A stretch of DNA of 64,000 nucleotides from Marinobacter sp. 1-4A (GTDB lineage: Bacteria; Pseudomonadota; Gammaproteobacteria; Pseudomonadales; Oleiphilaceae), in NCBI RefSeq assembly GCF_016597725.1, contig NZ_VCGY01000011.1, forward strand, positions 1 through 64,000. Reading direction: 5' to 3'. Numbering within the stretch: position 1 is the first letter of the stretch; every line of letters begins with the position of its first letter. Shown here one piece after another: positions 54,467 through 63,467 of this stretch. The position numbers were made by a program, and so were the translations under genes. The notes under the pieces were generated by a model, which did no database searches, had not been told where the DNA came from, and was given only the letters and a program-made list of their open reading frames with translations.

Positions 54467-55363
54467 CTAGTGGGAGTCGGTTAGCACTATTGATTGCGAA
54501 AATCCTTGGGCTTCCAGAAGGCTCTGCGTTTCTCGGGCACTCGCTTCGTTCTGGAAAGGGCCAACTTGCACCCGGTGAAATCGCCCCGACGCAGTATCTA
54601 CAGAGCGCACCCGCACGGGTTCACTAAGCACGCCTCTAGCGCGATCCTGCAGTTTCTCTGCAGGGGAGCGGCTGCCGAACGAGCCAAGCTGAACAAACAG
54701 CCCGCCACGTTGGTCACCATATACAGCAACGTTATTTTGGTTTGGTCGTTTCGTTGGTCGGCCTTCAAGGGTAAAAGGCTGGCCAGCAAGGAACATGCTG
54801 CCGTCTGACTTCACCGTAATGGCTGCCACTTCTACTCTGGCCGTTCCGTGTGACTGGTAACCCAGTTTCTTGGCCGCCGCATAGGACAAATCAATCAGGC
54901 GATCTCCGTGAAACGGCCCTCGGTCGTTAACCCGAACAATCACAGACTGGCCATTGTCCAGATTGGTGACCTTTGCATAACTCGGTATTCGTAACGACTT
55001 ATGGGCAGCAGACATCTGATACATATCGAAGATTTCGCCATTCGATGTTTTGTGGCCGTGGAATTTTTCGCCGTACCAACTTGCCACACCGCGAGCGACA
55101 TATCCGTCATTGCTATCCATTACAGAGTAGCGCTTACCCAAAACCCTATAAGGCGACTTGTTTCCCGCCTTAACTTGGGCTTGATACATGGGTATAGCGT
55201 CTGACAACCCGGACACATCGAAGTTTCCGGTGGGCGCCCTATCCTGTGAAATCGTATAGCGTGCCGAGTGGTCTGTTTCGACAGGGCCCGGCGCCGAAGC
55301 GCAGCCGGCCAGCACCAATACCGCCAATAATACCAGCCATAAGCCTGAGCGATTTACTATCAC
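54467..55363 (-). CDS. rlpA: RlpA lytic transglycosylase lipoprotein
   Basis: Cleaves denuded glycan strands at the division septum in Pseudomonas. It has 298 residues. Lipobox LAGC near 18-21; double-psi-beta-barrel domain with ASWYGEKFHGHKTSNGE near 94-110 and VNDRGPFHGDRLIDLS near 144-159; C-terminal SPOR domain (about 220-295), which binds denuded peptidoglycan. The start is GTG 55363. It lies 105 bases after mrdB and upstream of dacA. Confidence 0.94.
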   Translation of the reverse strand: MIVNRSGLWLVLLAVLVLAGCASAPGPVETDHSARYTISQDRAPTGNFDVSGLSDAIPMYQAQVKAGNKSPYRVLGKRYSVMDSNDGYVARGVASWYGEKFHGHKTSNGEIFDMYQMSAAHKSLRIPSYAKVTNLDNGQSVIVRVNDRGPFHGDRLIDLSYAAAKKLGYQSHGTARVEVAAITVKSDGSMFLAGQPFTLEGRPTKRPNQNNVAVYGDQRGGLFVQLGSFGSRSPAEKLQDRARGVLSEPVRVRSVDTASGRFHRVQVGPFQNEASARETQSLLEAQGFSQSIVLTDSH

Positions 55364-55467
55364 CGTTTGAATATCCTTTAAGATGCCCGCCGCAGGATAA
55401 ACACAAATGCGGCTCTGCCTGTCATTGTAACGGGTTACCGACCTCTATCACCATTACCGGCCTGACA

Positions 55468-56610
55468 TCAGGCGGTGATCATCCTGCGATGAGTGTGTAT
55501 GGACATCAAAATGCCAAACGCCGCCATGAGTGTCACGGTTGAGGTGCCACCATAGGAAATTAGCGGTAAAGGCACCCCTACCACCGGCAGCAAACCACTT
55601 ACCATGCCAACATTGACAAAGACATAGATGAAAAAAGTCATAGTCAGCGCCCCCGCTACAAGTCGGCTAAAAGAGTCTTGGGCGGTCACTGAGATAAAGA
55701 GGCAACGCAGAATAATCAGGAAATACACGCTGAGCAGAATCAAAACCCCTATAAACCCGAACTCCTCCGCCAACACCGCCACAATGAAATCTGTGTGGCT
55801 TTCCGGAAGGAACTCAAGGTGAGACTGGGTGCCTTGCAGCCAACCCTTACCATCGACACCGCCCGAGCCAATGGCGGTTTTGGACTGGATAATATTCCAC
55901 CCTGCGCCTAATGGGTCGCTTTGGGGGTCTAACAGCGTCAACACTCTCTGTTTCTGGTACTCACGCATTCCGAAAAACCACATCAACGGCGCCGCTACGG
56001 ATACCATCACCAAGAACGCACTGATCAGTTTCCAGCTCATGCCAGCGAAAAACACCACGAAAAGCCCAGCCATGCCCACAAGGAGCGAGGTTCCGAGATC
56101 GGGCTGCTTCACGATCAACACCATGGGGAGTAGCACAATGGCCAGCCCTACGCCGATGCGAGAAAGTTTTGGCGGCAAAAAATGCCGCGACAGATACCAG
56201 GCCGCCATCATGGGCACCACAAGCTTCATAAGCTCCGAGGGCTGGAAACGGGGCAAGCCAGGCAAGGCTAACCAACGCTGGGCGCCTTTCGCCCCAACGC
56301 CCACAAACAACACGGCAACCAAACCGGCAAGACCAACAATGTAAAGCCAAGGCGCCCAGCGTCGAAATACCGATGGATCAAGTTGGGCGAAAACCAACAT
56401 CACAACAAAAGCGATCCCAAAACGCACACCCTGAGCCTTTACCACGTCAAGGTTACGATCGGCGCCGCTATATAGCACAAACAAACCGCCGGAAACCAAG
56501 GCAACAAGCAGTACCAGCAGAATAGGGTCTAGATGCAGTGCTGACCATACTCCCCTAGGGCGACCAAGAGGGTTGCTGGCCGTTGAACTGAACACTTCCC
56601 GAGTAGCCAT
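55468..56610 (-). CDS. mrdB: RodA, SEDS peptidoglycan polymerase of elongation
   Basis: A glycosyltransferase that polymerises lipid II in cell elongation with PBP2. It has 380 residues (E. coli 370) and about ten membrane segments. The SEDS signature covers RFQPSELMKLVVPM near 133-146, the catalytic Asp region VKQPDLGTSLLV near 167-178, and the C-terminal VPLPLISYGGTSTV near 349-362. Its start shares one base with the mrdA stop (TAATG). Confidence 0.96.
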   Translation of the reverse strand: MATREVFSSTASNPLGRPRGVWSALHLDPILLVLLVALVSGGLFVLYSGADRNLDVVKAQGVRFGIAFVVMLVFAQLDPSVFRRWAPWLYIVGLAGLVAVLFVGVGAKGAQRWLALPGLPRFQPSELMKLVVPMMAAWYLSRHFLPPKLSRIGVGLAIVLLPMVLIVKQPDLGTSLLVGMAGLFVVFFAGMSWKLISAFLVMVSVAAPLMWFFGMREYQKQRVLTLLDPQSDPLGAGWNIIQSKTAIGSGGVDGKGWLQGTQSHLEFLPESHTDFIVAVLAEEFGFIGVLILLSVYFLIILRCLFISVTAQDSFSRLVAGALTMTFFIYVFVNVGMVSGLLPVVGVPLPLISYGGTSTVTLMAAFGILMSIHTHRRMITA

Positions 56611-58508
56611 TAAGGAGCCTCACTCGTAGGGTCGGCTTTACTGATTGACGGGCCATCTGCAACAGCCGAAAACTCAAGTAGCCAGGCGTCAAACAGTTCG
56701 CGAGCCACAGGGGCTGCGGTACTGCTGCCCCCACCACCGTTTTCTACAATAACGGCAACGGCAATCTGTGGGTTTTTCAAAGGTGCGAAACCGACAAACA
56801 GGGCATGGTCGCGCAACCGCTCCCTCACCTCTTCGGCGTCGTACTCTTCATCTTCTGCCAGGCTGAACACTTGAGCGGTACCGGTTTTTCCAGCCATTCG
56901 GTATGGGGCACCTCGCCCCGCGCCACGGGCTGTACCCTTAACGCCGTGCATCACCTCTGCCATGGCATCCGCTATATATTCCCAGTTGTCGGGATCTTTT
57001 AGCTTTAAAGGCTCGTGGGTTTCGCTAGGAAGAAATTCATCTGGCGTGCGGTCGCCCTGAATGTCTTTGAGCAGGCGCGGCTCAACCCACTCCCCTCGAT
57101 TAGCGATAAGCGCGGTGGCAGTAGCGAGTTGTAAAGGCGTAGAAAGCATAAAGCCCTGACCGATACCCAAGTTAACCGTGTCCCCCGGGTACCAGGGCTC
57201 ATTTCGGGTTGCACGTTTCCAGTCCGGCGACGGTAAAAGGCCGCTCAAGGCTCCGGATACATCCAATGTGGCATCCTCACCAAATCCGAAGTGGGACAAA
57301 TAGCTGACCATGGTGTCGACACCCATTTCCACAGCTGCTTCATAAAAGTACACATCACAGGATTGCGCCATTGCGTAGGTGAGATCAACCCAGCCATGGC
57401 CGCCCCGCTTCCAGTCCCGCCAACGACGGCCAGCAGAGTTGATCTGGAAAAATCCCGGGTCCCAAATGGTGTGATCTCGTGTTACAGCACCGCTATCAAG
57501 GGCCGCAATGGCCAACATAGGCTTGAGCGTGGACCCCGGAGGGTATTGGCCTCGAAGAGCGCGGTTAAACAAGGGTTTATCTTTGCTGTCACTCAACTCA
57601 CGATAGTCCGGAACACTGATACCGGTGACAAACTTATTAGCATCAAAGCCCGGCACACTGGCAAGGGCAAGTATGCCACCCGTCGCAGGCTCAATAGCAA
57701 CAATGGCACCTCGACGGCCGTCGAGCAGTTCGTGGGCGCGGTTCTGTAAACGCAGGTCCAAATGCAGCTGAAGGTCTTCGCCAGGTACCGGGTTTTCCCG
57801 GTCTAGCACCCGGAGGGTGCGCCCTCGCGCGTTGGTTTCTACATGTTGGTAACCAACTTTTCCGTGCAACAATTCTTCGTAAAATCGCTCTACTCCGGAC
57901 TTTCCGATGTAGTTGGTACCTGCGTAGTTAACCGAGTCGATGCGCTGCAATTCTTCGCGATTAATCCTGCCAACAAAACCAAGAGCATGGGCCGTCAGTT
58001 CACTGTGGGGGTAATACCTCACCAGTTCTGCCTCAACTTCCACCCCTGGCAGCTCATGCCTGAGCACCGCCAAGCGTGCAATTTCGTCTTCTGTTAGGTC
58101 GTATCGCAGCGGTATTTCCTGAAACGGACGACGAGGCTCGCGCAAGCGGCGTTGAAACCGTTCCAAATCCTCATCAGACACATCGAGAATACTGACAAGC
58201 TGCTGCAGCGTGGCATCCACGTCACCAACCCGCTCTGGCACAAGGGTTACGCTAAAGACGGGGCGGTTTTCCGCCAATAAAACCTGATTGCGATCGTAAA
58301 CAAGCCCACGGGGAGGCGGCACAGACTGAACTTGTACCCGGTTTCTATCGGAGAGAGTGGTGTAAATATCGTGCTCGACCACCTGCAGCTGGTACATGCG
58401 AGCCACGAGCCCTGCCAGAAGTAAGAACACGAATACCAGCATAACGGTGGCACGGCGCTGGAACAGCCTGCGCTCGGCTGCAGTATCCTTGAATTCACCC
58501 CACGGCAT
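56610..58508 (-). CDS. mrdA: Penicillin-binding protein 2, elongation transpeptidase
   Basis: Cross-links peptidoglycan with RodA in the elongasome. It has 632 residues (E. coli 633). A single N-terminal membrane anchor lies near 23-43; a dimerisation or pedestal domain covers about 60-240; transpeptidase motifs are PPGSTLKPM near 324-332 (SxxK), SCD near 384-386 and KTGTAQV near 541-547. It lies 9 bases after rlmH. Confidence 0.96.
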   Translation of the reverse strand: MPWGEFKDTAAERRLFQRRATVMLVFVFLLLAGLVARMYQLQVVEHDIYTTLSDRNRVQVQSVPPPRGLVYDRNQVLLAENRPVFSVTLVPERVGDVDATLQQLVSILDVSDEDLERFQRRLREPRRPFQEIPLRYDLTEDEIARLAVLRHELPGVEVEAELVRYYPHSELTAHALGFVGRINREELQRIDSVNYAGTNYIGKSGVERFYEELLHGKVGYQHVETNARGRTLRVLDRENPVPGEDLQLHLDLRLQNRAHELLDGRRGAIVAIEPATGGILALASVPGFDANKFVTGISVPDYRELSDSKDKPLFNRALRGQYPPGSTLKPMLAIAALDSGAVTRDHTIWDPGFFQINSAGRRWRDWKRGGHGWVDLTYAMAQSCDVYFYEAAVEMGVDTMVSYLSHFGFGEDATLDVSGALSGLLPSPDWKRATRNEPWYPGDTVNLGIGQGFMLSTPLQLATATALIANRGEWVEPRLLKDIQGDRTPDEFLPSETHEPLKLKDPDNWEYIADAMAEVMHGVKGTARGAGRGAPYRMAGKTGTAQVFSLAEDEEYDAEEVRERLRDHALFVGFAPLKNPQIAVAVIVENGGGGSSTAAPVARELFDAWLLEFSAVADGPSISKADPTSEAP

Positions 58509-58517
58509 GGATGCTTC

Positions 58518-58988
58518 CTAAGCCCGGTGATACGGGTGGTTACGGGTAATCGACCAGGCTCTGTAAAGCTGCTCTGCCAGCAGTATCCGAACCAGAGGGT
58601 GGGGCAAGGTAAGAGGGGAAAGCGACCATTGCTGATTTGCACGCTGGCGACAGGGTTCTGCCAATCCGTCGGGGCCACCCACAAGGAAGCTTACATCACG
58701 CCCATCTTGCTGCCAGTTTTCCAACTGGCTTGCCAGCTTTTCTGTAGACCAAGGGCGGCCAGTCACTTCCAGCGCGACAACCCTGTCTTTGGCGCCAGTT
58801 GCCGCCAGTATCGCGTCACTTTCGCGCTGCATCAACCGCGCAATATCGGGATTTTTGCCACGATGGGGCATGGCAATTTCTACCAGCTCAATAGGCATTT
58901 CCGGAGGCATGCGACGCGCGTAATCGTCGTAGCCCCTGCTGACCCAGTCGGGCATTTTCTGCCCCACACAGATCAGGCGCAACCGCAT
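58518..58988 (-). CDS. rlmH: 23S rRNA pseudouridine1915 N3-methyltransferase
   Basis: A small SPOUT methyltransferase of 156 residues (E. coli 155). [15 protein letters not shown] starts the protein; FLVGGPDGL near 102-110 and [24 protein letters not shown] (read in the C-terminal 45 residues) carry the SAM-knot motifs. It lies 2 bases after rsfS. Confidence 0.95.
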   Translation of the reverse strand: MRLRLICVGQKMPDWVSRGYDDYARRMPPEMPIELVEIAMPHRGKNPDIARLMQRESDAILAATGAKDRVVALEVTGRPWSTEKLASQLENWQQDGRDVSFLVGGPDGLAEPCRQRANQQWSLSPLTLPHPLVRILLAEQLYRAWSITRNHPYHRA

Positions 58989-58990
58989 GA

Positions 58991-59341
58991 TTACTCGCTG
59001 CCCGCAGCACCGACATCCGGTGCGTCACGCCAGAAGCGCTCCAGATCATAAAACTCTCGGGTAGCGGGCAACATTACGTGCACAATCACGTCGCCCATAT
59101 CCACCAGAATCCAGTCACTGCCGCCACCACCTTCTACGCTGCTGACACGAACGCCTTTCTCTTTGGCGTCTACGACAACCGAATCCGCAAGGGATTTAAC
59201 GTGGCGGTTGGATGTTCCGGACGCCAGAACCATGAAGTCGGTAACGCTGGTGCGATCCCGAACATCAATTACGCTGATATCCTGTGCTTTCACATCTTCA
59301 AGTGCATTCACTATCAGATCTTTGAGTTGCTCTGCCTGCAT
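58991..59341 (-). CDS. rsfS: Ribosome silencing factor RsfS
   Basis: Binds L14 on the 50S subunit and blocks subunit joining in starvation. It has 116 residues (E. coli 105). [15 protein letters not shown] near 13-27, [19 protein letters not shown] near 34-52 and [15 protein letters not shown] near 75-89 are the family signature. A short acidic C-terminal extension follows. First of rsfS-rlmH-mrdA-mrdB. Confidence 0.95.
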   Translation of the reverse strand: MQAEQLKDLIVNALEDVKAQDISVIDVRDRTSVTDFMVLASGTSNRHVKSLADSVVVDAKEKGVRVSSVEGGGGSDWILVDMGDVIVHVMLPATREFYDLERFWRDAPDVGAAGSE

Positions 59342-59411
59342 AATTACCCTGTTGTCCGGGTGCCGGCCGGAATGGCCACCCGAAAAGTCATTTTCGATCG
59401 CGATTGTAACA

Positions 59412-60068
59412 CTAAAAGTTCTTCGCAGGGCATGCCCCGTAAAGCCCCATGTGTTGAATCTCCGCCAGGACCGAATCGGGCGCTAGATAACGGGGCGATT
59501 GACCAAGGCTGATTCGGTCGCGAATGCCGGTGGCAGAGATATCAAGCCAAGGCGGGTTGAGCTTTAGAACGCGCCCCGCCGCGCAGCCGTGAAGCGCGCC
59601 AGCACTACCAGCAGCGTTCTTCACTAGCAACCTAGCTGGCTCACCGTCAGGGTCGAGAATGATGCCGGGACGCTGCACCACAATGATATGGGCCAGCTCC
59701 GGAATGTGCTGCCATTCCTTCCATCGATCAAGGCCCGCGAAGGCATCGGTACCCAAAACTATCGCCAGCGGCACATTAATCCCTAGCTCACCGCGCAGCT
59801 GGCGCAATGTATCCGCTGTGTAGGACGCTCCTCCGCGTCGTAGTTCGCGGTCATCAATGCGCAAGTCAGGCTCACCGGCAATTGCCAGCTCCAGCAAGCG
59901 CAGCCGCTGCTCAGCCGTTGCGCCTGTCTCGCCACGATGAGGGGGAATGTGGCATGGCATCAGACTGACCGGTACCTTTCCAAGGCGCTCGCTGACTTCC
60001 AGCGCAAGACGCAGATGGCCATGGTGCACGGGGTCAAAGGTACCGCCATAAATTACGTGCATCAGCAT
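59412..60068 (-). CDS. nadD: Nicotinate-nucleotide adenylyltransferase
   Basis: Converts nicotinate mononucleotide to deamido-NAD. ATG 60068 gives 218 residues and shares one base with the proA stop (TGATG); ATG 60062 is also possible. The nucleotidyltransferase motif is [16 protein letters not shown] near 6-21, and the [13 protein letters not shown] motif near 180-192 holds the second phosphate-binding site. It lies 70 bases before rsfS. Confidence 0.94.
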   Translation of the reverse strand: MLMHVIYGGTFDPVHHGHLRLALEVSERLGKVPVSLMPCHIPPHRGETGATAEQRLRLLELAIAGEPDLRIDDRELRRGGASYTADTLRQLRGELGINVPLAIVLGTDAFAGLDRWKEWQHIPELAHIIVVQRPGIILDPDGEPARLLVKNAAGSAGALHGCAAGRVLKLNPPWLDISATGIRDRISLGQSPRYLAPDSVLAEIQHMGLYGACPAKNF

Positions 60069-61324
60069 CAATTCCGGATGTGACCGTCGCCAAACACCAC
60101 GTATTTTTGCGACGTTAATCCCTCAAGCCCCACCGGCCCACGGGCGTGTACTTTATCGGTGGAGATACCAATTTCAGCACCAAGACCATACTCGAAGCCA
60201 TCAGCAAAACGGGTAGAGGCATTCACCATTACCGAGCTCGAATCCACCTCGGTAATAAAGCGCCGGGCACGGGTGTAGTTCTCGGTGATAATGCTGTCGG
60301 TATGTTGGGAGCTGTATCGATTAATATGTGCGATAGCACCATCTAACCCGTCCACCACACGAATAGCCAAAACCGGCGCCAAGTATTCCTCACTCCAATC
60401 TGCTTCCGTGGCAGCTGTTATATTCGCAAGAATTGCTTGAGTCTGCTCGCATCCGCGTAGCTCCACACCTTTTTTAGCAAAAGCGTCACCAAGCAACGGC
60501 AGGATATCCGCCGCAATTTCTGCGTCTACCAACAAGGTCTCCATGGTATTACAGGTGCCGTACCGGTGGGTTTTCGCATTCACCGCAACGCTCAATGCTT
60601 TTTCCGGATCGGCATGGCTATCGATGTAAACATGGCATACGCCGTCAAGATGCTTGATAACCGGCACACGAGCATCTCTACTAATGCGCTCGATCAGACC
60701 CTTTCCACCTCTGGGCACAATGACATCCACATAGTCCGGCATGGTAATCAATTCGCCAACCGCAGCTCGGTCGGTGGTTTTAATCACTTGTACCGCCGAT
60801 TCCGGCAACCCGGCCTCTGCAAGACCCCGGGCGAGACACAAAGCAATGGCCTGATTGGAGTGAATGGACTCAGAACCACCCCGCAAAATCGTTGCATTGC
60901 CGGACTTGAGGCAGAGACTGGCAGCCTCAACCGTCACATTCGGACGGGATTCGTAGATAATGCCAATAACACCCAAAGGCACACGCATTTTGCCCACTTG
61001 AATGCCGGAGGGACGGTAGGTCATATCCGTAATTACGCCGATAGGGTCCGGCAAAGAAGCAACCTGACGCAACCCCTCAATCATCGCGTCCACCCGTGCG
61101 GGCGTCAGCTCAAGCCGGTCCAGCATGGCAGCATCCAGACCGTTTGCCTGCCCGCTGGCAAGATCACGGGCATTGGCCTCTGCCAGTTCACCGCGTGCGG
61201 CGTCCAAGGCTTCGGCGGTCGCCAATAGCGCTCGGTTTCGCACGTCTGTTGTAGAACGGGCAATGAGTGTCGCCGCTGCCCGGGCCTGCTGACCGACTTC
61301 GGCCATGTAAGCTGCAATATCCAT
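60068..61324 (-). CDS. proA: Gamma-glutamyl phosphate reductase
   Basis: An NADPH-dependent enzyme of proline synthesis. It has 418 residues (E. coli 417). The catalytic Cys is in [15 protein letters not shown] near 249-263, the cofactor-binding [13 protein letters not shown] near 117-129 and [13 protein letters not shown] near 149-161. ProB is not in this window. It opens the proA-nadD-rsfS cluster; a 134-base divergent gap precedes the degenerate-GGDEF gene. Confidence 0.96.
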   Translation of the reverse strand: MDIAAYMAEVGQQARAAATLIARSTTDVRNRALLATAEALDAARGELAEANARDLASGQANGLDAAMLDRLELTPARVDAMIEGLRQVASLPDPIGVITDMTYRPSGIQVGKMRVPLGVIGIIYESRPNVTVEAASLCLKSGNATILRGGSESIHSNQAIALCLARGLAEAGLPESAVQVIKTTDRAAVGELITMPDYVDVIVPRGGKGLIERISRDARVPVIKHLDGVCHVYIDSHADPEKALSVAVNAKTHRYGTCNTMETLLVDAEIAADILPLLGDAFAKKGVELRGCEQTQAILANITAATEADWSEEYLAPVLAIRVVDGLDGAIAHINRYSSQHTDSIITENYTRARRFITEVDSSSVMVNASTRFADGFEYGLGAEIGISTDKVHARGPVGLEGLTSQKYVVFGDGHIRN

Positions 61325-61458
61325 CCCTTTACCTTATGTATTTTCTGCCAGAATTCAGGAATAAGGCCCTAACTTTACCTTTCCCGTTTCAAGTACGCAC
61401 CCCAAACAGATATTATACTGCTGTGGTACAACGGGAACTCCGGAAAAGGACGAATACC

Positions 61459-62472
61459 ATGGCCCATACGGCCGACAAGTTTTTGCTGAACCGGTTATCA
61501 CGCGCCAGCCTCGCTATTCTTGTGGGCATCGCAGCCCTGTGCGCCGTGCTGGGCGAACCCCTCACTGCGGCAACCGCCGCAGCGGCTGCCGGTGTCGTTG
61601 TCAGCGGACGTAGCTTTCACCCGGGGCGGGAGCTACGCCCTTGGCCAGTGGTTCAAAAATTATTTCTTGCAACACTGATACTACTCCTGCTTACCAGCTT
61701 CTGGACCGGACCTTGGGCCCTTAGCCACTGGTTATACGGTTTAGCACTGATAGTGTTCGCTCTACTACCCCGGGGCCTTGCAACGCTGATAACTGTGGTG
61801 ATTGTTGTTCTTGCAATGGCCGCTGCCCATTGGGCCGAAGGTATAGCCGACCGGCACCAGATGATCAGCGCACTGCTGCTAACCATACTGCTTTCTGCTG
61901 TACTCATCTTCCTGCGCGAATACAAAACCCGCCAGCTTGCACCCTTAAGGCGCACCGACGAACTCACTCAAGCGGCCAGCCGGGAATACCTGTCTGCCGA
62001 CTTGCACAAGGAAATCCAGCGCAGCGAGCGCGAGGGCACGGACATGTCCGTAATCATGATAGGCCTTGACGCCCACGCCAGTGACAACGACCCGGACGAG
62101 GATATACGTTCCATTCTTCCGCGAATCGGGCGCTTTCTGCATTCTCAACTTAGGGACTTCGATACCTACTACCGGGCGGCAGATCTGCAGTTTCTTGTAA
62201 TACTGCCGGGAATCGCTACGCAAGAAGCCGTCACCCGAGCCGAAACAATTCGCAAGGGACTTGGCACCTTGCTCGAAACCCACGGCATGAACCTAACGGT
62301 TAGCACCGGTATCGCCGGGCTGAACATTGGTGACGACGCCGACAGCCTGCAGCAAAGCGCCGCTAACGCATTGCGCCGTGCACAGCAGCAGGGCGGAAAT
62401 CGAACTCAAGCCTATAGCACTTGGGCGCCTGTTACGCCGCCCAAGCAACGTATGGAGGGGTCTGCGCCATGA
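61459..62472 (+). CDS. Membrane protein with degenerate GGDEF domain, I-site kept
   Basis: A 337-residue protein with about five to six hydrophobic segments (17-50, 65-82, 92-127, 135-153) and a GGDEF-fold domain from about 164 (RRTDELTQAASREYL). The catalytic GGDEF position reads ADLQF (241-245), so synthesis of c-di-GMP is very unlikely, but RDFD (232-235) sits exactly five residues before it, as the RxxD I-site does in active cyclases. It may therefore be a c-di-GMP receptor. AAAAGGA lies eight bases before ATG 61459; earlier codons overlap the proA promoter region. Its stop overlaps the next start as ATGA. Confidence 0.85.
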   Translation: MAHTADKFLLNRLSRASLAILVGIAALCAVLGEPLTAATAAAAAGVVVSGRSFHPGRELRPWPVVQKLFLATLILLLLTSFWTGPWALSHWLYGLALIVFALLPRGLATLITVVIVVLAMAAAHWAEGIADRHQMISALLLTILLSAVLIFLREYKTRQLAPLRRTDELTQAASREYLSADLHKEIQRSEREGTDMSVIMIGLDAHASDNDPDEDIRSILPRIGRFLHSQLRDFDTYYRAADLQFLVILPGIATQEAVTRAETIRKGLGTLLETHGMNLTVSTGIAGLNIGDDADSLQQSAANALRRAQQQGGNRTQAYSTWAPVTPPKQRMEGSAP

Positions 62473-63467
62473 CAGAAACCCGCCTGAGAACCTGGACTCA
62501 CAGCGTTGGCTATGGCCTTGCGACCTTGTTTATTTTTACACTGGCGCTACAAAACCTCCGATATGGTTTCTATGAACTTTTCTACCTTGCAGCGGGCATG
62601 GCCACGCTGACGCTTGGCGGCCTTGCTTATACGTTCCTGAGCCGCAGGCACCAGCTTTCGGCGCCCGGCCACTTAATCATTCTAGCTGGCCTGAACAGCG
62701 GTCTTCTGGCGGCCATGCTGACCATGGACGCTACAGGTATAACCCATTGGGCCATGCCGCTGTTAGTGCTTAATCTGCTTATTCTGCCACTGCGCCATGC
62801 GCTGATGCTCTCACTGCTTCTGCTCATCCCTATGGCAATTCTGCTCTTTGTAAAGCAGTCGCCAACAGATGCCGTCACTGCTATCAGCGGACTATTCATC
62901 GTGCTAACCGTTGCGGCACTCTATATATGGCAATACGACCATATGGCGCAGTCGGCTGAAGACCTTGCCATTACCGATCCCGTCACGGGCGCCCACAATG
63001 CACGCTTTCTTGACGAAACGCTGCAAAAGGAAATCAGCCGCGCCATTGCTACGGGCCACAGCCTGTCAGTTATTAACCTAACCATCGATTACGCCGACGA
63101 AGCCGCAGATCTCCATGGGGAGTCTGGCATGCAGGCGCTATTTCGCGACATGACACAGCACCTCTTTGGACTGATTCGCGCCGGGGACACCCTTTACACC
63201 CTGAATGACTCTGAGTTCTTCCTTATCCTGCCCTTCACTCCAGAGGAAGGCGTACGGGTGATTTCAGAGCGAATCAGGCGCACCATATCCGAAAATCACT
63301 GGCCATTGATTGGTAAGGCAACTGTAAGCCTTGGTTGCACCACGAGAGGCACCAGTGACACCCGCACAGATACCCTGCGCAAGCGCGCGCATCAAGCGAT
63401 GCTGGAAGCGCGCAGACGAGGCGCTGACTCGGCCTGGTTCAGTCCGGGAGAAACTCTCCGGACATGA
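62469..63467 (+). CDS. Second membrane protein with degenerate GGDEF domain, I-site kept
   Basis: A 332-residue protein with about six hydrophobic segments (13-30, 36-57, 66-86, 93-108, 110-128, 139-154) and a GGDEF-fold domain starting at ITDPVTGAHNARFLD near 168-182. The active-site motif reads NDSEF (246-250) instead of GGDEF, while RAGD (237-240) keeps the RxxD I-site at the normal five-residue distance. Architecture matches the gene just upstream, suggesting duplication with divergence or a hetero-complex. ATG 62469 overlaps the upstream stop by 4 bases; the DedA gene overlaps its own stop in the same way. Confidence 0.85.
   Translation: MTETRLRTWTHSVGYGLATLFIFTLALQNLRYGFYELFYLAAGMATLTLGGLAYTFLSRRHQLSAPGHLIILAGLNSGLLAAMLTMDATGITHWAMPLLVLNLLILPLRHALMLSLLLLIPMAILLFVKQSPTDAVTAISGLFIVLTVAALYIWQYDHMAQSAEDLAITDPVTGAHNARFLDETLQKEISRAIATGHSLSVINLTIDYADEAADLHGESGMQALFRDMTQHLFGLIRAGDTLYTLNDSEFFLILPFTPEEGVRVISERIRRTISENHWPLIGKATVSLGCTTRGTSDTRTDTLRKRAHQAMLEARRRGADSAWFSPGETLRT

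Noticed and set aside
60566-61228. 220-codon plus-strand open frame
   Set aside because: Antisense to proA, which has an intact catalytic site; composition is typical of a shadow frame.
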